In this document: positions 1 through 14,216 of the stretch, piece after piece
Numbering within the stretch: the first letter of the stretch is position 1
Layout of the letters: every line of letters starts with the position of its first letter
Assembly (NCBI GenBank): GCA_023105745.1
Contig: JALGQZ010000004.1
Coordinates: 9,822,451-9,886,450, forward strand
Direction: 5' to 3'
Length of the DNA stretch: 64,000 nucleotides
Source: Austropuccinia psidii
Taxonomy: Eukaryota > Basidiomycota > Pucciniomycetes > Pucciniales > Sphaerophragmiaceae
Translations under genes and position numbers: made by a program
Notes under the pieces: model-generated
What the model was told of the DNA's origin: nothing
The model's database searches: none
The model's input: the letters and a program-made list of their open reading frames with translations, nothing else

Positions 1-3000
1 AATTCCTGAATGGATGGCATCCATTGATGGAGAAGAAAAACATGATGCTGTTGACACTAGAATGGAGGAAAAACAACCCTCCACCACCCAAACCAGTGCC
101 AAAAACAGCCCCAGTGGCCAGCACCAGCAATTCCAACGTGAAAAAGCAGCCACAAGTTCCAAACAAGGGCAAAGGGAAGGCACCAGCCCCAAAACCTTAC
201 AGCCAAGGATACAGGATTCCAAAGATTCAGCAGGATGCCACGGAAAATGTATTTCAGATTGCCAGAACCATGATGGAATTACAGAAGAAGGAGGAAGCCA
301 GATTAAGATTCCAGAAATGATTTCTGATATATTTGATTCCATCCCAGAATTGTATGATGCTATAAAGGATGTAAAAAAAACATCTTTCTGATAAAAATGA
401 AACCATTTGTAAGAACATTAAAACAAACAACCTGAGTCTGTGCCATATTAATGGAACACTTATGTGTTTTGAAAAAGTTTTAAGAACAATTAAAATTTCC
501 AATAATGATAATTCTTCTGGCCATAAAATAAATGAACAATCTGCCATTATTAAAGCATTCACAGATAAATATTCTAAATTAAATATTGATGACATAATTG
601 AAACAAGAATTAAACAAGCCATAAACATTATCAAAACAGATAACAAGAAAGTCCTTGATGACATTTCAAATTCATTTACTGAAGTAAAGACATATACCAT
701 TGCCTTGAAAAAGTGTTTTGATCCTTCACAAGAAGAAGTATCAAAATTATCAATGAAGTTGAATCAATTCACTGCTGATAATAAAAGACAGACAGAGTTA
801 CGGCAGGAACTGACACATAAAGAAGACATGTATAAAACTGAAGTAATAAATTTAATACAAAGCTTCCAACATGAATACAGAAATTCCCAAAGGTGTAGCA
901 ACAGTAAAATAAATGACATTGAACAAATACTGAACACCTTACCAAGAATGTCTACACCTCTGAATCAAAATGAGGGCACAAGAATTCCAAATCCACAATT
1001 ATTGGATCCTGAGAATTCACAATTAAAAAATGAATTATCCACTCCTTTTCATAACTTGGAACCATCAATGGGCCAAGCACTTTTGAAAGAAGTTCCAAAA
1101 CTTAAAGAATGGCCTCACTTCAGTGGTGAAGGACAGTATGACCATATGGAATTCATTAGAGGTATTGACATGATCAAAGAAGATTTTGAATTACCAGACA
1201 GATTGGTAACAGCAAGATTTAACACCTTGTTTACCAAATCAGCTCACAGATGGTACATCAAAATAAGACAAGCACATGGACACCAGAGTTGGACTTGGTG
1301 GAAAACCCAAATAATTAAAAAATGGGCAAATGATGCTTGGAGGTTTAAAGTTGAAACAGCCTTTGAATCTGCCAATTAAATGCTGATAAAGACAAAGCTT
1401 TACCAAGGTTTTGCCAACAAAAAGACAGATTAACAGCATTATATCCAGACATTTCAGAATTTATGATCCATAGAAAGATTCTGAGACAATGTGGAGGTGA
1501 CTTAGAGCAAGCTGTCAAAAGCAGGACTACTGAACAATCTTCAGCAGAAGATATTATCAATATATTAGAGGAAGTAACCACCAGAACCAAAATTGGTTCT
1601 AGTAGGGTGAATCTCAAAACAAGGTTTAATACACCTTGGAAAGATTCTGTGGACAAAAACCCCAAAGAAAATTCTAGTAATATTAATTATAAATCTGCAG
1701 ATACAGTCAGAAAGTGCATATTTGCCAAAGCACCACCCATTTAGCCAATACATGTCCAAAAAGAGGGAAAATCAATGAAATTGACATTGCAAAGGAACCA
1801 GATGTTGAAAAAGAAGACATATTTGAAGACAATTCAGATGATAAGTCATCCATATTTTCTGAATATCCAAAAGATATAGAAAATATCAATGCCACTTTTG
1901 ACATAATGGAATATTATTCCCACTTGCCACAATTGAGCAATGGTCAACTTGATTTATCAAAATTTCAAGATGCACAACTTATGAAAACAAAACCAAACAG
2001 AGGGAAAGGTTATACAGCTGGTAACTCCTGTATAACAGAAGTGGTGATTGACAACAAGCCCACCAAGCTTTTTCTTGACCCAGGAGCCTTCTGCTCTTGT
2101 GTTGGGAAATCTTTTCTTAAGACTTGTGTACCAAGCTTTCAAGACAAATTGTTACCAATTGATGGTATAAAATTCAACAGTGCAAGTAATCCAATGAAAG
2201 CATTAGGAATCTTTGAGACCAATGTCATATTCCCACACATAAATGGGAATTTAAGAATCACAGTTGAATTTGTTGTTTTTGAAAATTGCTCTAGTACCCA
2301 TTTTATATTGGGAAATGACTATTTATTCATGTATGGGATAGATTTGAATAACAACAAAGCCAGATACTTTACTATTGGAGACAATAAGCGCCAAAAATTT
2401 GCCTTTTTACCATTTAAAAGACAGATTACAGTAACAAAGTATCACCAGTCGGCTTAGAGTTAGGGAAATTCAAGTCTGAACAGTTAAATGAGGCTGAAAT
2501 AAGCCTTCATCTGACTGATAAACAGGAAAATGAACTTTCTTCCCTTTTGTATGCCCACAGAGGAGCATTTGCTTCAGACAAAGAACCTCTAGGAGCAATT
2601 ATTGGTCATGAAGTTGACATAATTCTTAACATTGAGGGACCTTACCCACCACTCTTAAGAAGACCTGCATATCCAGCAAGTCCAAAATCAAGAGAAGCTC
2701 TAGAAATTCATATCAAAGAACTTCTGGACCTTGGTGTAATAAGAAACGTAGGCCACAATGAAGAAGTAGAAATAACTACACCAGTCATAGTGGCGTGGCT
2801 TAATGGAAAATCCAGAATGGTTGGGGACTTTAGAGCTCTGAACACTTACAATGTTCCAGACAGATACCCAATACCAAAATTCCAAATTGCCCTTACTCAA
2901 ATATCTCAAGCAGTGTATATAACCACTATAGATGCCCTTAAAGGATTCCATCAAAATGTGGTGACACCAAGAGCAAGAAAATACTTGAGAATTATTGTTC

Positions 3001-5535
3001 ATTGTGGAGTGTATGAATATTTGAGGATGCCCTTTGGTATCAAAAATGCACCTTCACACTTCCAAAGAATGATGAATGAAATCTTCCCTGAAGAACTCTC
3101 AGAGGGATGGTTAATCATTTACATTGATGACATTATTGTCTGTTCCAAGACTTGGGAGGAGCACATGTACAGATTGTCCAGAGTTTTGACAAAAATTGAA
3201 TCAGTCAACATGAAAGTCTCCTTGGAGAAATGCCATTTTGGATTTAAAGAACTTAAGGCACTAGGACATTTTGTATCTGGTTTATCCCTTGGAATTGACA
3301 AAAACAAAGTTGCAGAAGTATTGCTAAAACCCATGCCTCAGAACAAGAAGGGAATTAAGTCATTCTTAGGTTTTGCAGGATATTACAGGAAACACATTAA
3401 AGATTTTGCATCCATAGCAAGACCACTTTATAAATTGTGTGACAAAGACACAGTATTTGAAATGACTGTTGACAGGGTTAAAGCCTTTGAGTCTCTAAGA
3501 GAGGCATTGACCACTGCTCCACTCTTATTAATGCCAGACTTTAAATTACCTTTCAAACTGTATATTGATGCATCAGGGGATGAAATAGGTGCTGCACTTC
3601 ACCAAGCTCAGATCATAAATGATAAACCTGTAGAAGGACCCATATGTTTCATATCCAGGCAAATCAAACCAACTGAAGCCAGATATGGAGCAAGTCAGAT
3701 GGAATGTCTATGCCTTGTCTGGGACTTGGAGAAATTGAACTACTTCTTAGAGGGATGTGTTTTTGAGGTGATAACAGATTTTACAGCTGTCAAATCACTT
3801 TTAAACATGCAAACAACCAACAGACATATGCTCAGATGGGAAATAGCCATACAAGAATACAGAGCCAGTATGACTATTGTTCATAAGGATGGGAATATTC
3901 ATAAGAATGCAGATGGACTAAGCAGATGACCATTACCAAATAATACTGATAACCCTGCTTATGTGCCAGAAGAAGCTCCACCACAAATTCCAATAGAAGG
4001 AATAAGTGTTACAGACTTGAACACCACCTTCTTTGAAGAAGTCAGAAGTAGTTATACTCAAGAGAAGAATTGTAGCATCTTATGCCAATTGCTTACCAAA
4101 GACTGTAAAGACAACTCTCTAATACATGCCTTGGATGAAGTATGGAGAAAATCTTATGATGAAAGAAGATTTCACCTACTGGTTGGTATATCTTCCCACA
4201 GAACCAAGCACACATGTGTCATGACAGTTGTAGACAGGTCATTAATCAATCTTGTACTGAAAGAATGCCATGATAGCCCCTTTTCAGGACATATGTCTGA
4301 AGACAGAACAAGAGAGAAAGTAAAGACCTGCATATGGTGGCCAATGTGGCAGAAAGATGTTGCAGAGTATTGCAAAACCTGTGACAGATGCCAAAAGGCA
4401 AATAAATCCACTGGCAAAAGACTTGGAAATATGATCAAGATCCAAGAACCCAGCAGACCTTGGGAAATTGTCCATATGGATTGGGTAACTGGTCTACCAC
4501 CAGGAGGTGACAGAAGCTATAATGCTTGCCTAGTAATTGAGGACAGATTCAGTAAAACTCCAATCTTTTTACCATGTCACAAAGATGATACAGCCATGGA
4601 TACAGCGCTTCTGATATGGAATAGAGTAGTGTCGTGGACTGGGATATTTACAAATATCATTAGTGATAGGGATCTCAAATTCACTTCAGAACTATGGACA
4701 AATCTTCACCAATTATCTGGCACTAAACTATCTTTCTCTACAGCCTACCACCCAAAAACTGATGGCCTGGCTGAAAGGATGATCCAAACCTTAGAGGACA
4801 TGGTGAGAAGAGTTTGTGCATATGGCCTTGAATTCAAAGATTGTGATGGATTTACCCATGATTGGTGTACTCTTTTGCCAGCACTGGAATTAGCATATAA
4901 AACATCAATCCATGCCAGTACCAATCCGACTCCTGCTATTATAGAAAAAGGATGGAACACCAAGTTACCCCAAGATTCCTTGAGGAAAGATTTAATTGAG
5001 ATACATCCCACAGCTGCTAGATTCAAAGGAATGCTAGACAAAGCTAGAAAGCATGCAGTAAGGTACATGGAGGACTCTTTTGCATATGCTAAAGACAAAT
5101 GGGATAAATCACATGCAACTCTGGATTTAAAACTGGGGGACCTAGCTCTTTTGCCCACCACTAACTTCAATAACATCAAAGGATGTAAAAAGTTAAAAGA
5201 CTTCTTTGCAGAACCTTTTGTGATTAAGGCCCTCCACGGAGAAAATGCTGTTGAAGTAGAGTTATCTGAAGAGCTTAGCAATAAGCATCCTACATTTCCA
5301 GTCAGCTTGATAAAGCCATATAAATCTAGTGATGCTGAGAAATTTCCCTTGAGGGATAAGATTCCCCAAGTTATACCTCCTATGGAGACATGAAAGTGAG
5401 GGAATACCTTGTTAGGTACAGTGACTCAACTTGTGAAGATGAATTGTTAGAAGAAAAAAATATACCAGAAGCTGCCAAACTCCTCAGGAGATTCAGACAC
5501 ACTAGAAACACCAATATTACAAAGTATGATTCTTT
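1..5535 (+). pseudogene. Ty3/Gypsy chromovirus gag-pol, copy A (family 1), decayed and cut by the window edge
   Basis: Broken copy of the polyprotein that is intact in element B. In order it holds the Gag coiled-coil region, the start of a zinc knuckle, a protease with LDPGAF at its active site, RT with YIDD (about 3120), RNase H, integrase, a GPY/F module and the chromodomain end. Visible lesions: an extra A in an A-run near 375; a frameshift near 1377; a base loss in the zinc knuckle near 1717; a base loss near 2440; a TGG-to-TGA stop at 3927-3929 between RNase H and integrase; and a deletion of about 60 bp near 5392 that removes the start of the chromodomain segment. The 5' LTR and gag start lie left of the window. 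Compared with B it is clearly non-functional. Confidence 0.93.
3..320 (+). CDS. 3' part of the overlapping small-protein gene, copy A
   Basis: Open frame running in from the window edge to TGA at 318-320, in +1 relative to the overlapping gag frame. It encodes the GWHP motif, a Pro/Lys-rich basic linker ([13 protein letters not shown]) and a charged C-terminal helix ending in RLRFQK. Compared with B, six substitutions here are silent in this frame but change Gag, including a cluster of four at about 205-220; only one shows the reverse. The stop overlaps a gag-frame ATG (ATGA) as in B. Unlike the rest of copy A it has no lesion. Function unknown. Confidence 0.6.
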   Translation, partial: FLNGWHPLMEKKNMMLLTLEWRKNNPPPPKPVPKTAPVASTSNSNVKKQPQVPNKGKGKAPAPKPYSQGYRIPKIQQDATENVFQIARTMMELQKKEEARLRFQK

Positions 5536-5550
5536 TTTAGGGGGAGGGAA

Positions 5551-7353
5551 TGTGAGCCTTAGAGGTAATTTCATATACCCCAAAGACCACAAATACAAAA
5601 ATAACATATTAATATAAATAAAATGAATTTATTTATATTATTAGAATAAAATAAAAAATATAAATATAAAATTATATTAAAAATAAAAAACTAATTACAA
5701 TTTAAAAATAAAATTACATTTATACTTGAAAAAATTGAGTAAAAATGAAATTTTAACAAAATTGTAAAAAAAGAAATAAATTTTGGAAAAAAGTTGAATA
5801 AAAATTATTATAACTTTTTATCCAATAAATAAACATATAAAAATTATTTCACCATTGGATTCCTCATAAAAAATCAGGTGGGGTCACCTCTGAGTGAAAT
5901 TCTTGTAACTCAACTCTAAATAAGCTTAAATTAAGTTTTTAGTATTTTCAATACAAAAGTTGAAAATCCTCACCAGTTTAATTTAATTCACACCACATGT
6001 GGTGTTAACCATCAATTTTTGTGTTAAAATTGAGGTGTTGTGTTTAGTTTAGAAGTTATGAGGAATTGAAGTATTTTCAATTGAATTCAATTGAAATGTC
6101 AACATGTGCACATGTATTACATAAGTGAACTTTGATTTACATATGAGGTATCAATTATTACTGTATTGTACTGTACAATTCAATTGAATTACATATGTAA
6201 ATTATAAGTATAATACATGATGAGGAATTAAAGGAAAAATAAATTGGAAAGATTAAATTTGGGGGGGGGGAAAGCAACTCCAGCTCCAAGGGGGAGCTAG
6301 ACCCCCAAAGTCCTTGCTGACAGGCGTGGGATGTGAAAATTCACGCAAAATTTCATCACTTTTGGCCTGGAATTGAGTTACAGGGTCTGTGGACTCAATT
6401 GATGATGAGGTTTTGATACCAACTGGGGTAGTTTCAGCTGTTGCCAAGAGGGCAAAACTACCCTTAAGATAAAACCATCATAGTAAAAACAGTTTTAACT
6501 GGTTTCTACGTCTCTTACACACATTCCGACGTGTTTTGAAGGCTCTAGACCAGGAATTGCTATAGTAATGGCTGATTTAAATGTCTAAAATGGCTAAAAA
6601 TGGCTTAAACCAGCCCTTTTTGGTCTAAATCAGGGTTCAATGATGCCATAATTGGCTTTTCTGTTGTCAGACTGTTTTCACGAATGACAAGAGTAAATTT
6701 TACTTTTGAAGTAAGAAAATTGATAGCTATAAAAGAATGTCTTCTTTGCCCCACTTTTCTCTTCATGTTAGAATCTTTTCCTTTTATAATTAGTTTAAAC
6801 ACTGTTAAACCAATCAATAAAAGATTCCAACCACCTTTTTTAAATCATTTTGAACCTTTTAACCACGTGAAAAAATCATTATAATCATTTTTTGTAACTC
6901 TTATAATCATTTTTACCCCTGAACCACCCCAAAAATGAATTAAAGCATCTTTCATCACTGTAAACTTTGTCACTTTGTTTCCAAATTCACTCTGGTCACT
7001 TTTGGGCGTGTCTTCTCTTTAATATTCTTCTTAAAGACCTTGTTCTTTAATTAATTGCTTTCAGCTCTTTGCTCAATCAATTGCAATTGAAATTGCTCTT
7101 GAAGAAATTTCTTTTGTAGCCTTAGAATATGTCTTGTAGAGTATTGTTTTGAATAAATTTTTATTGTTGGTAAAACGATAAATATTTATAATATTATTGT
7201 TTTATACTAATAAAGTTATAAACAATAAAATTGGCGTGTTTTCTTTTAAAAATAATATTTCTTACCATTTTTAATTGATTATTACCTTATACAAATTTTG
7301 AGGACAGGATAAGTACTTGATTTTTAATCAAAGTTTCATATCCACACCTTACA
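5551..7353 (+). repeat. 3' LTR of copy A (family 1)
   Basis: Starts TGTGAGCCTTAGAG directly after the polypurine tract AGGGGGAGGGAA (5539-5550) and ends CACACCTTACA. It is colinear with the LTRs of element B (1837 bp there, 1803 bp here). The next bases are RT sequence of another copy, so A is inserted inside A2. Confidence 0.92.
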
Positions 7354-10251
7354 AAATTCATATTAAAGAATTTCTATACCTTGTTGTAATAAGAAAGGGT
7401 GGCCGTAATGGGGAGGTAGAAATAACTACACCAGTCATAGTGGCATGGCATGATGGAAAATCTAGAATGGTTGGTGATTTTAGAGCTCTGAACACTTAAA
7501 CTATTCCAGAAAGTTACCCAATATCAAAAATCCAAATTGGCCCTATGCAGATATCTCAAGCTGTGTATATAACCACTATGGATTCCCTTAAGGGATTTCA
7601 TCAGAATGTAGTGACACTGATGGCAAGAAAATCCTTGAGAATAATTTTTGATTGCAGAGTATATGAATATTTGAGCATGCCTTTTGGTCTCAAGAATGCA
7701 CCTTCACACTTCCAAAGAATGATGAATGAAACCTTCCCTGAAGAACTTTCAGAAGGATGGTTAATCATTTACATTGATGAAATTATTGTTTGTTCCAGAA
7801 CTTGGGAAGAACATATGCGCAGATTATCCAGAGGTTTGACAAAACTCCAATCTGTAAAGATGAAAATTTCTTTAAAGAAATCCCATTTTGTATTTAAAGA
7901 ACTTAAAGCACTGGGACATGTAGTATCTGGTTTATCCCTTGGAATTGACAATAACAAGGTTTCAGCAGTATTGCTGAAACACATGCCTCAGAACAAGAAA
8001 TGAATTCAGTAATTTTTGGGGTGTGCAGGACATTACAGGCAACATATTAAAGATTTTGCATCCATAGCAAGACCTCTATATAAATTATGTGACAAAGACA
8101 CAGTATTTGAAATGTCTGTTGACAGATTCAAGTCCTTTGAATCTTTGAGACAAGCCTTGAAAACTGCTCCACTCTTACTGATGCCAGACGTTCAGCTCCC
8201 TTTGAAGATTTATATTGATGCATCAGCAGATGGGCTTGGTGCTGCACTTCATCAAGTCCAGAGTATCAATGATAAACCTGTGGAAGGACCCATATGCTTC
8301 ATATCCAGGCAAATCAAACCAGCCGAAGGTAGATATGGATCCAGTCAAATGGAGTGTTTATGCCTTGTCTGGGCGTTGGAAAACCTAAATTACTTTCTGG
8401 AAGGAAGTGCTTTCGAAGTAATAACAGATTTTACTTCTGTTAAGTCACTTTTAAACATGAAGACTCCTAACAGCCATATGCTCAGATGGCAAATAGGCAT
8501 ACAAGAGTATAGGGGAAATATGACCATTATTCATAAACATGGGAATATTCATAAAAATGCAGATGGACTGAGCAGATGGCCATTACCAAATAATATTGAT
8601 AATCCTGCTTATGTTCCACAGGAAGCTTCCCAACAAATCCCCATGGAAGGAATCATTGTTACAGGCCTGAACACCACTTTCTTTAAGGAGGTAAGAAACA
8701 GTTATACTCAGGATAAGAATTGTAGCATCTTATGCCAATTACTTACTAAGGACTGTAAAGACAATTCTTTGATACAGGCCTTAGATGAGATATGGAAACA
8801 TTATATGTTGAAGGAAGATTCCACTTACTGTATGGTATAATTTACCACAGAACTAAGCATGCATGTTTCATGACAGGTGTGGACAGGTACTTAATAAATC
8901 TTCAACTTTAAGAATGCCATGAAAGCTCTTTCTAAGGACATCTGTCTGAGGACAGAACAAGAGAAAAAATGAAAACCTGTATATGGTGGCCAATGTGGCA
9001 GAAAGATGTTTCAGAGTATTGAAAAACCTGTGACAGATGTCAAAAAGCAAATACCTCCCCTGGCAAAAGACTTGGAAATATGATCAAGATCCAAGAACCC
9101 AGCAGACCTTGGGAAATTGTCCATATGGATTGGGTAACTGGCCTACCACCAGGAGGTGAAAGAATTTATAATGGTTGCCTAGTGATTGTAGACAGATTCA
9201 GTAAAACTCCAATCATTTTACCATGTCACAAAGATGATACAGCCATGGATACAGCTCTTCTAATATGAAATAGAGTAATATCATGGACTGGCATACTCAC
9301 AAATATCATTAGTGACAGGGATCCCAAATTCACTTCAGCACTCTGGACAAATCTTCACCAATTATTTGGCACTAAATTGTCTTTCTCTACAGCCTACCAC
9401 CCACAAACTGATGGTCTAGCTGAAAGAATGATACAAACCTTGGAAGACATGTGGAGAAGAGTTTGTGCATATGGCCTTGAATTCAGAGATTGTTATAAAT
9501 TCACTCATGATTGATGTACTCTTCTACCAGCATTAGAATTGGCATATAAGACATCAATTCATGCCAGTACGAATCAAACTCCTGCTATATTAGAAAAGGG
9601 ATGGAATCCCAAGTTATCCCAAGATTATTAAAAAAAATTGGTTGAAATACATCCTACATCTACCAGCTTCAAAGGAATGCTAGACAGAACTAGAAAGCAT
9701 GCAGTAAGATGCATGGAATACTCATTTGCATATGCTAAAGATAAATGGGACAAATCACATGTCACTCCAGATCTCAAAGTGGCAATTTAGTACTAGTATC
9801 CACCACCAACGTCAATAACATCAAAGGCTGTAAAAGGCTCAAAGAATCCTTTGCAGGAACTTTTGTTATTAAAGCCCTCCATGGAGAAAATGCTGTTGAA
9901 GTAGAATTATCTGAAGAACTTAGTAATAAGCATCCTACATTTCCAGTGACCTTTATAAAGCCATATAGATCTAGTAATGCTTAGAAGTTTCCCTTGAGGA
10001 ATAAAGCTCCCCAAGTCATACCTCCTATTGAGACATCTGGTATTAACAAAAAATTACCAAAGTTCTTAAAGAAAGAAAATTAAGAACCAAAAAAGTAAGG
10101 GAATACCTTGTTAGGTACAGTGACCCAACTTGTGAAGATGAATGGTTAGATGAAAAGGACATACCTGAAGCTACCAAACCTCTCGGAAGATTCAGACATG
10201 CTAGAAATAACAATATTACAAAGTAATACTCTTTTTTTTAGGAGGAGGGAA
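7354..10251 (+). pseudogene. Ty3/Gypsy pol, copy A2 (family 1), decayed
   Basis: Starts in the middle of RT, at the equivalent of the IHIKEL segment where copy A is inserted. It runs through RT, RNase H, integrase and chromodomain to a polypurine tract (AGGAGGAGGGAA) just before its LTR. Lesions include a TAA near 7497, the RT catalytic YIDD changed to YIDE near 7770, a TGA near 8001, stops near 8840 and 9020, a TGA near 9267, and indels in the integrase. Its 5' half lies left of copy A, outside the window. Confidence 0.9.
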
Positions 10252-11986
10252 TGTGAGCCTTAGAGGTATTTTCATATACCCAAAAGACCACAAACAAAAA
10301 CATTAATATACAAACATAAATAAAATAGATTTCTTTATATTATTAAAATAAAAATTCAATATGAATCTATATAAATAATCAAAAACTTAATTATAATTTC
10401 AATATTAAAATTCATTAAATTTAAAAATTGTGAAAACACATTTTTACTTGAAAAAATTAGGTAAAAATGAATTTTTAACAAAATCAACCAACATAAAATT
10501 ATTTTAGAAAAAAAATAAATAGATTTTATCCTAAATTTTTATCTAACAAATAATAACCTCCAAGTAAAAGTTTTGTAACTCAACTGTAAATAAGCTTAAA
10601 TTAGGTTTTTCGTATTTTATGTATAAAAGTTGAAAATCCTCAAAACCTTAATTTAATTCACATCACATGTAGTGTTGTTAATCAATTTTTGTGTTAAAAT
10701 TGAGGTTTTGTTTATATTTCAGAAGTTATGAGGAATTGAAGTATTTTCTATTGAATTCAATTGAATTGTCAAAATGTGCCCATGTATTACATAAGTGAAC
10801 TTTGATTTATATATGAAGTGTCAATTATTAAAGTAGTGCACTGGAAAACTCAATTGAATTACATATGTAAATTGTAAGTATAATACATGATAAGGAATTA
10901 AAGGGAAAAATAAATTGGAAAGATCAAAATTGGGAGGGAAAGGAACAGGCGTGAGATTTCAAAATACACGCAAAAGTTCATCACTTTTGGCCTGGAATTG
11001 AGTCACGGAGTCTGTGACTCAATTGATGATGAGGGTTTGATACCAACCAGGGTAGTTTTAACTGTTTCCAAGAGGGTAAAACTACCCTTAAGATAAAACA
11101 ATCTAAGTAAAAAAAGTTTTAAGTAGGTTTTCTGTCTCTTACGCGCATTCTGAAATGTTTTGAGCACTCTAGGCCAGGTATTACTATAGTAATGGCTGAT
11201 TTAAGGGTCTAAAATGGCTAAAAATAGAAAAAATGGCTAAAACCAGCCCTTTTTTGGTCTAAACCAGGGTTCAATGATGCTATAATTGGCTTTTCTGTTG
11301 TCAGAGTGTTTTCCACGACTGATAAGAGTAAATTTTACTTTTGAAGTAAGATAATTGATGGCTAAAAAAGAATGTCTTCTTTTCCCAACTTTTCTCTTCA
11401 TGTTAGAATATTTTCCTCTTATAATTAGTTTAAACACTGTTGAACCAATCAATGAAATATTCCACCCACCCTTTTCATATCATTATGAACCTTTTAACCA
11501 CATGAAAAAGATCATAAAATCATTTTTTGTAACTCTTATAATCATTTTTACCCCTGAACCACCCCAAAAGTGAATTAAAGCATCTTTAATCACTGTTAAC
11601 TTTGTCACTTTGTTTCCAAATTCACTCTGGTCACTTTTGGGCGTATTTTCTCTTTAAACATCTTTTTAATGACTTTTTTTATTTAATTAATTGCTTGCAG
11701 TTCTTTGCTCAATTAATTCCAATTGAAATTTCTCTTGAAGAAATTTCTTTTGTAGCCTTAATTATCTCTTGTAGAATATTTTTGCATAAATCTTTATTGT
11801 TGGTAAGACAAGGAATTTTTATTATATTATTAGTTTATACTTACAAAGTTAAAAGCAATGAAATTGGTGTGTTTCCTCTTTCAGAATACTATTTCTTATT
11901 ATTTTGAAATCATTTTACCTTATACAAATTTTGAGGAAAGGAAAAGTACTTGATATTCTATCAAAGTTTCATATCCACACCTTACA
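10252..11986 (+). repeat. 3' LTR of copy A2 (family 1)
   Basis: TGTGAGCCTTAGAGG to CACACCTTACA, 1735 bp, homologous to the LTRs of A, B, C and G. It is followed directly by RT sequence of a different family (F), in the segment matching [11 protein letters not shown], so A2 is inserted in F. Confidence 0.9.
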
Positions 11987-14216
11987 TTATCCACCCATGC
12001 TGAGAAGACCTCCATATCCAAAAATCCAGGAAACTAGGAAATAAATTGAGAAAGAAATCCATGAACCTCTAGAAATGGATGTAATCAGGAAGATTGGACA
12101 TAATGAAATAGTGAAAATCAGAACTACTGTCCTTATCACTTGGAATGATGGCAAATCTAGGTTGTGTGGGGATTTCAGAGCCCTGAATAGCTACACAAAA
12201 TCTGACAGGTACCTTATACCAAGGATACCTCATGCCCTAGACAAACGTTTAAAAGGCAAATACATAACCAAAGCTAATTGTATAAAGGGTTTCCACCAGA
12301 ATGGAGTTAAACCAAACTCCATGAAGTTACTCAGTATTATATGTCATATGGGTATATATTATTAAACCAGGATTCCTTTTGGCATCAAAAATACACCAGG
12401 CCACTTCCAAAGTATGAAGGACACAATATATCAAGAAGAAATATTGGAAGGCTGGATGGTACTATATATTGATGATGTCATTATATACTCAGAGACATGG
12501 GAAGAACATGTGCAGTAAATAGGCAGAGTACTAATTAAATTCACACCCATAAATCCAATAATTTCTCTTAAGAAGTGCAATTTTGGCCAAAAAGAATTGC
12601 TGGCACTAGGAAATAAAGAATCAGGCCTTAGTTTGGCCATAGACCAAAATAAAGTAGCAGCAGTACTGCAAAGGCCAGTACCAAAGAACATCAAAGAGCT
12701 GAAATCTTTCCTTGCGTTTTCTAGCTACTATAGAAACAACATCAAAATATTTTCTCACATAACTAGTAGTTTCTACAAGTTATGCTCAAAATATGTAGTT
12801 TTTGAGATTACCAAGGAAAGGAGAGGTGCATATGAGAGGATCAAACCTGAACTCACTAATGCACCTGTCCTGATACTCCCTGAATTTGAATTACCATTCA
12901 AGTTGTATATAGATGCAGCTCTCAGTAAAGGATTAGGAGCAGCCCTACACCAAAGACAAATTGTGGATGGTGAACCAAGGGAGGGGGTAATATGCTACAT
13001 GTCCAGGAAGCTGAAAGATTCAGAAGCTAGGTATGGAGCAACCCAGACTGAGTGCTTATGCCTAGTCTGGGCGCTAGAGAAACCCCATTATTATCTGGAT
13101 GGTGCAGTGTTTGAAGTCTACACAGATTGCACAGAACTCAAGTCTTTACTTAATATGAAGACTGCTAATAGACACATGTTGAGGTGAAAAATAGCCATCC
13201 GAGAGTAAAAAGGTAACATTACCATCATATACAAAGAAGGAAAAAGCCATACCAATGCAGATAGTCTCAGCAGATGGCCATTGGATAATGTCAAAAGCAA
13301 CTTCTCTTATGACCCTGAAGTAGAATCCAAGTTCCCTATCCATTTAATGGAAATATACAGGACGTAAAACTTCAGATTTTCTGAATGGGCACCAGAAGGT
13401 GGTACCCCAGAGAGTGAAGACACTTAATCAGAAGGAAAAGAAACTCCCATATTGAGGATAAGCTCCTCAGAACTTCAAAATGAGCTCTTCAGTGCATTAA
13501 TGAAGGCTTATGCCAAACACAAACAGTGTGGTATATTTTTGCAACTCCTTCAACAGAAATACAGGAGCCCAGAACTATAATCCCAGTGAGAGGAGCCCTG
13601 GTTGAGGGCCTATAAGTAAAACAAGTTTTTCCTTAAAGATGGACTACTCTTTCACAGAGAAAAGCACACAATTTCCCTCACAGTGGTAGACAGGGACCAT
13701 ATATACCTGATCCTCCAGGAATGTCATGACTGCCCTTATATGGGAGATATGAGTGAAGACAGGACCAAGGAAAGGGTAGAAAGCACAGCTTTATGGCCCA
13801 AATGGGAACAAGAGTTGAGTGAGTTAATCAACACTTGAGAAAGATTCCAAAAGGAAAACAGAAAACATGGGGAAAAGTATGGGCTACTTAAACACATAGA
13901 AGAATCCAAACACCCATTGGAAACCATTAATATGAACTGGGTCACAGGACATGACCCAGGAGGCAAAGATATTTAAATTCCTGCCTAGCTCTAGTTGATA
14001 GGTATAGCAAAAGTGTGAGGTGCTTTCCATTCCATAAGGAAGACAATGAAAGGGATACAGGTTTGTTTTTTGGGAATAACATCCTAGCCACATGTAGAGT
14101 CCCATAAATCATCATTAGTGATAAGGAGCCAAAACTCACATCACAATTTTGGACCAACCTCTATGACATTCTGGGTACAAAACTTGCATTTTTTACATCT
14201 TACCATCCACAGAGAG
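11987..14216 (+). pseudogene. Ty3/Gypsy pol, copy F (family 3), first part
   Basis: Matches the pol of element E: RT with LCGDFRALN and YIDD (about 12470), RNase H (YIDAA...GLGAALHQ, about 12905-12950), then the integrase zinc-binding and catalytic core. Many stops and indels, for example TAA near 12364, TGA near 13187 and TAA near 13975. It is interrupted at 14216 by a solo LTR, exactly within the segment that reads HPQTDGLAE in E. It continues at 15653. Confidence 0.85.
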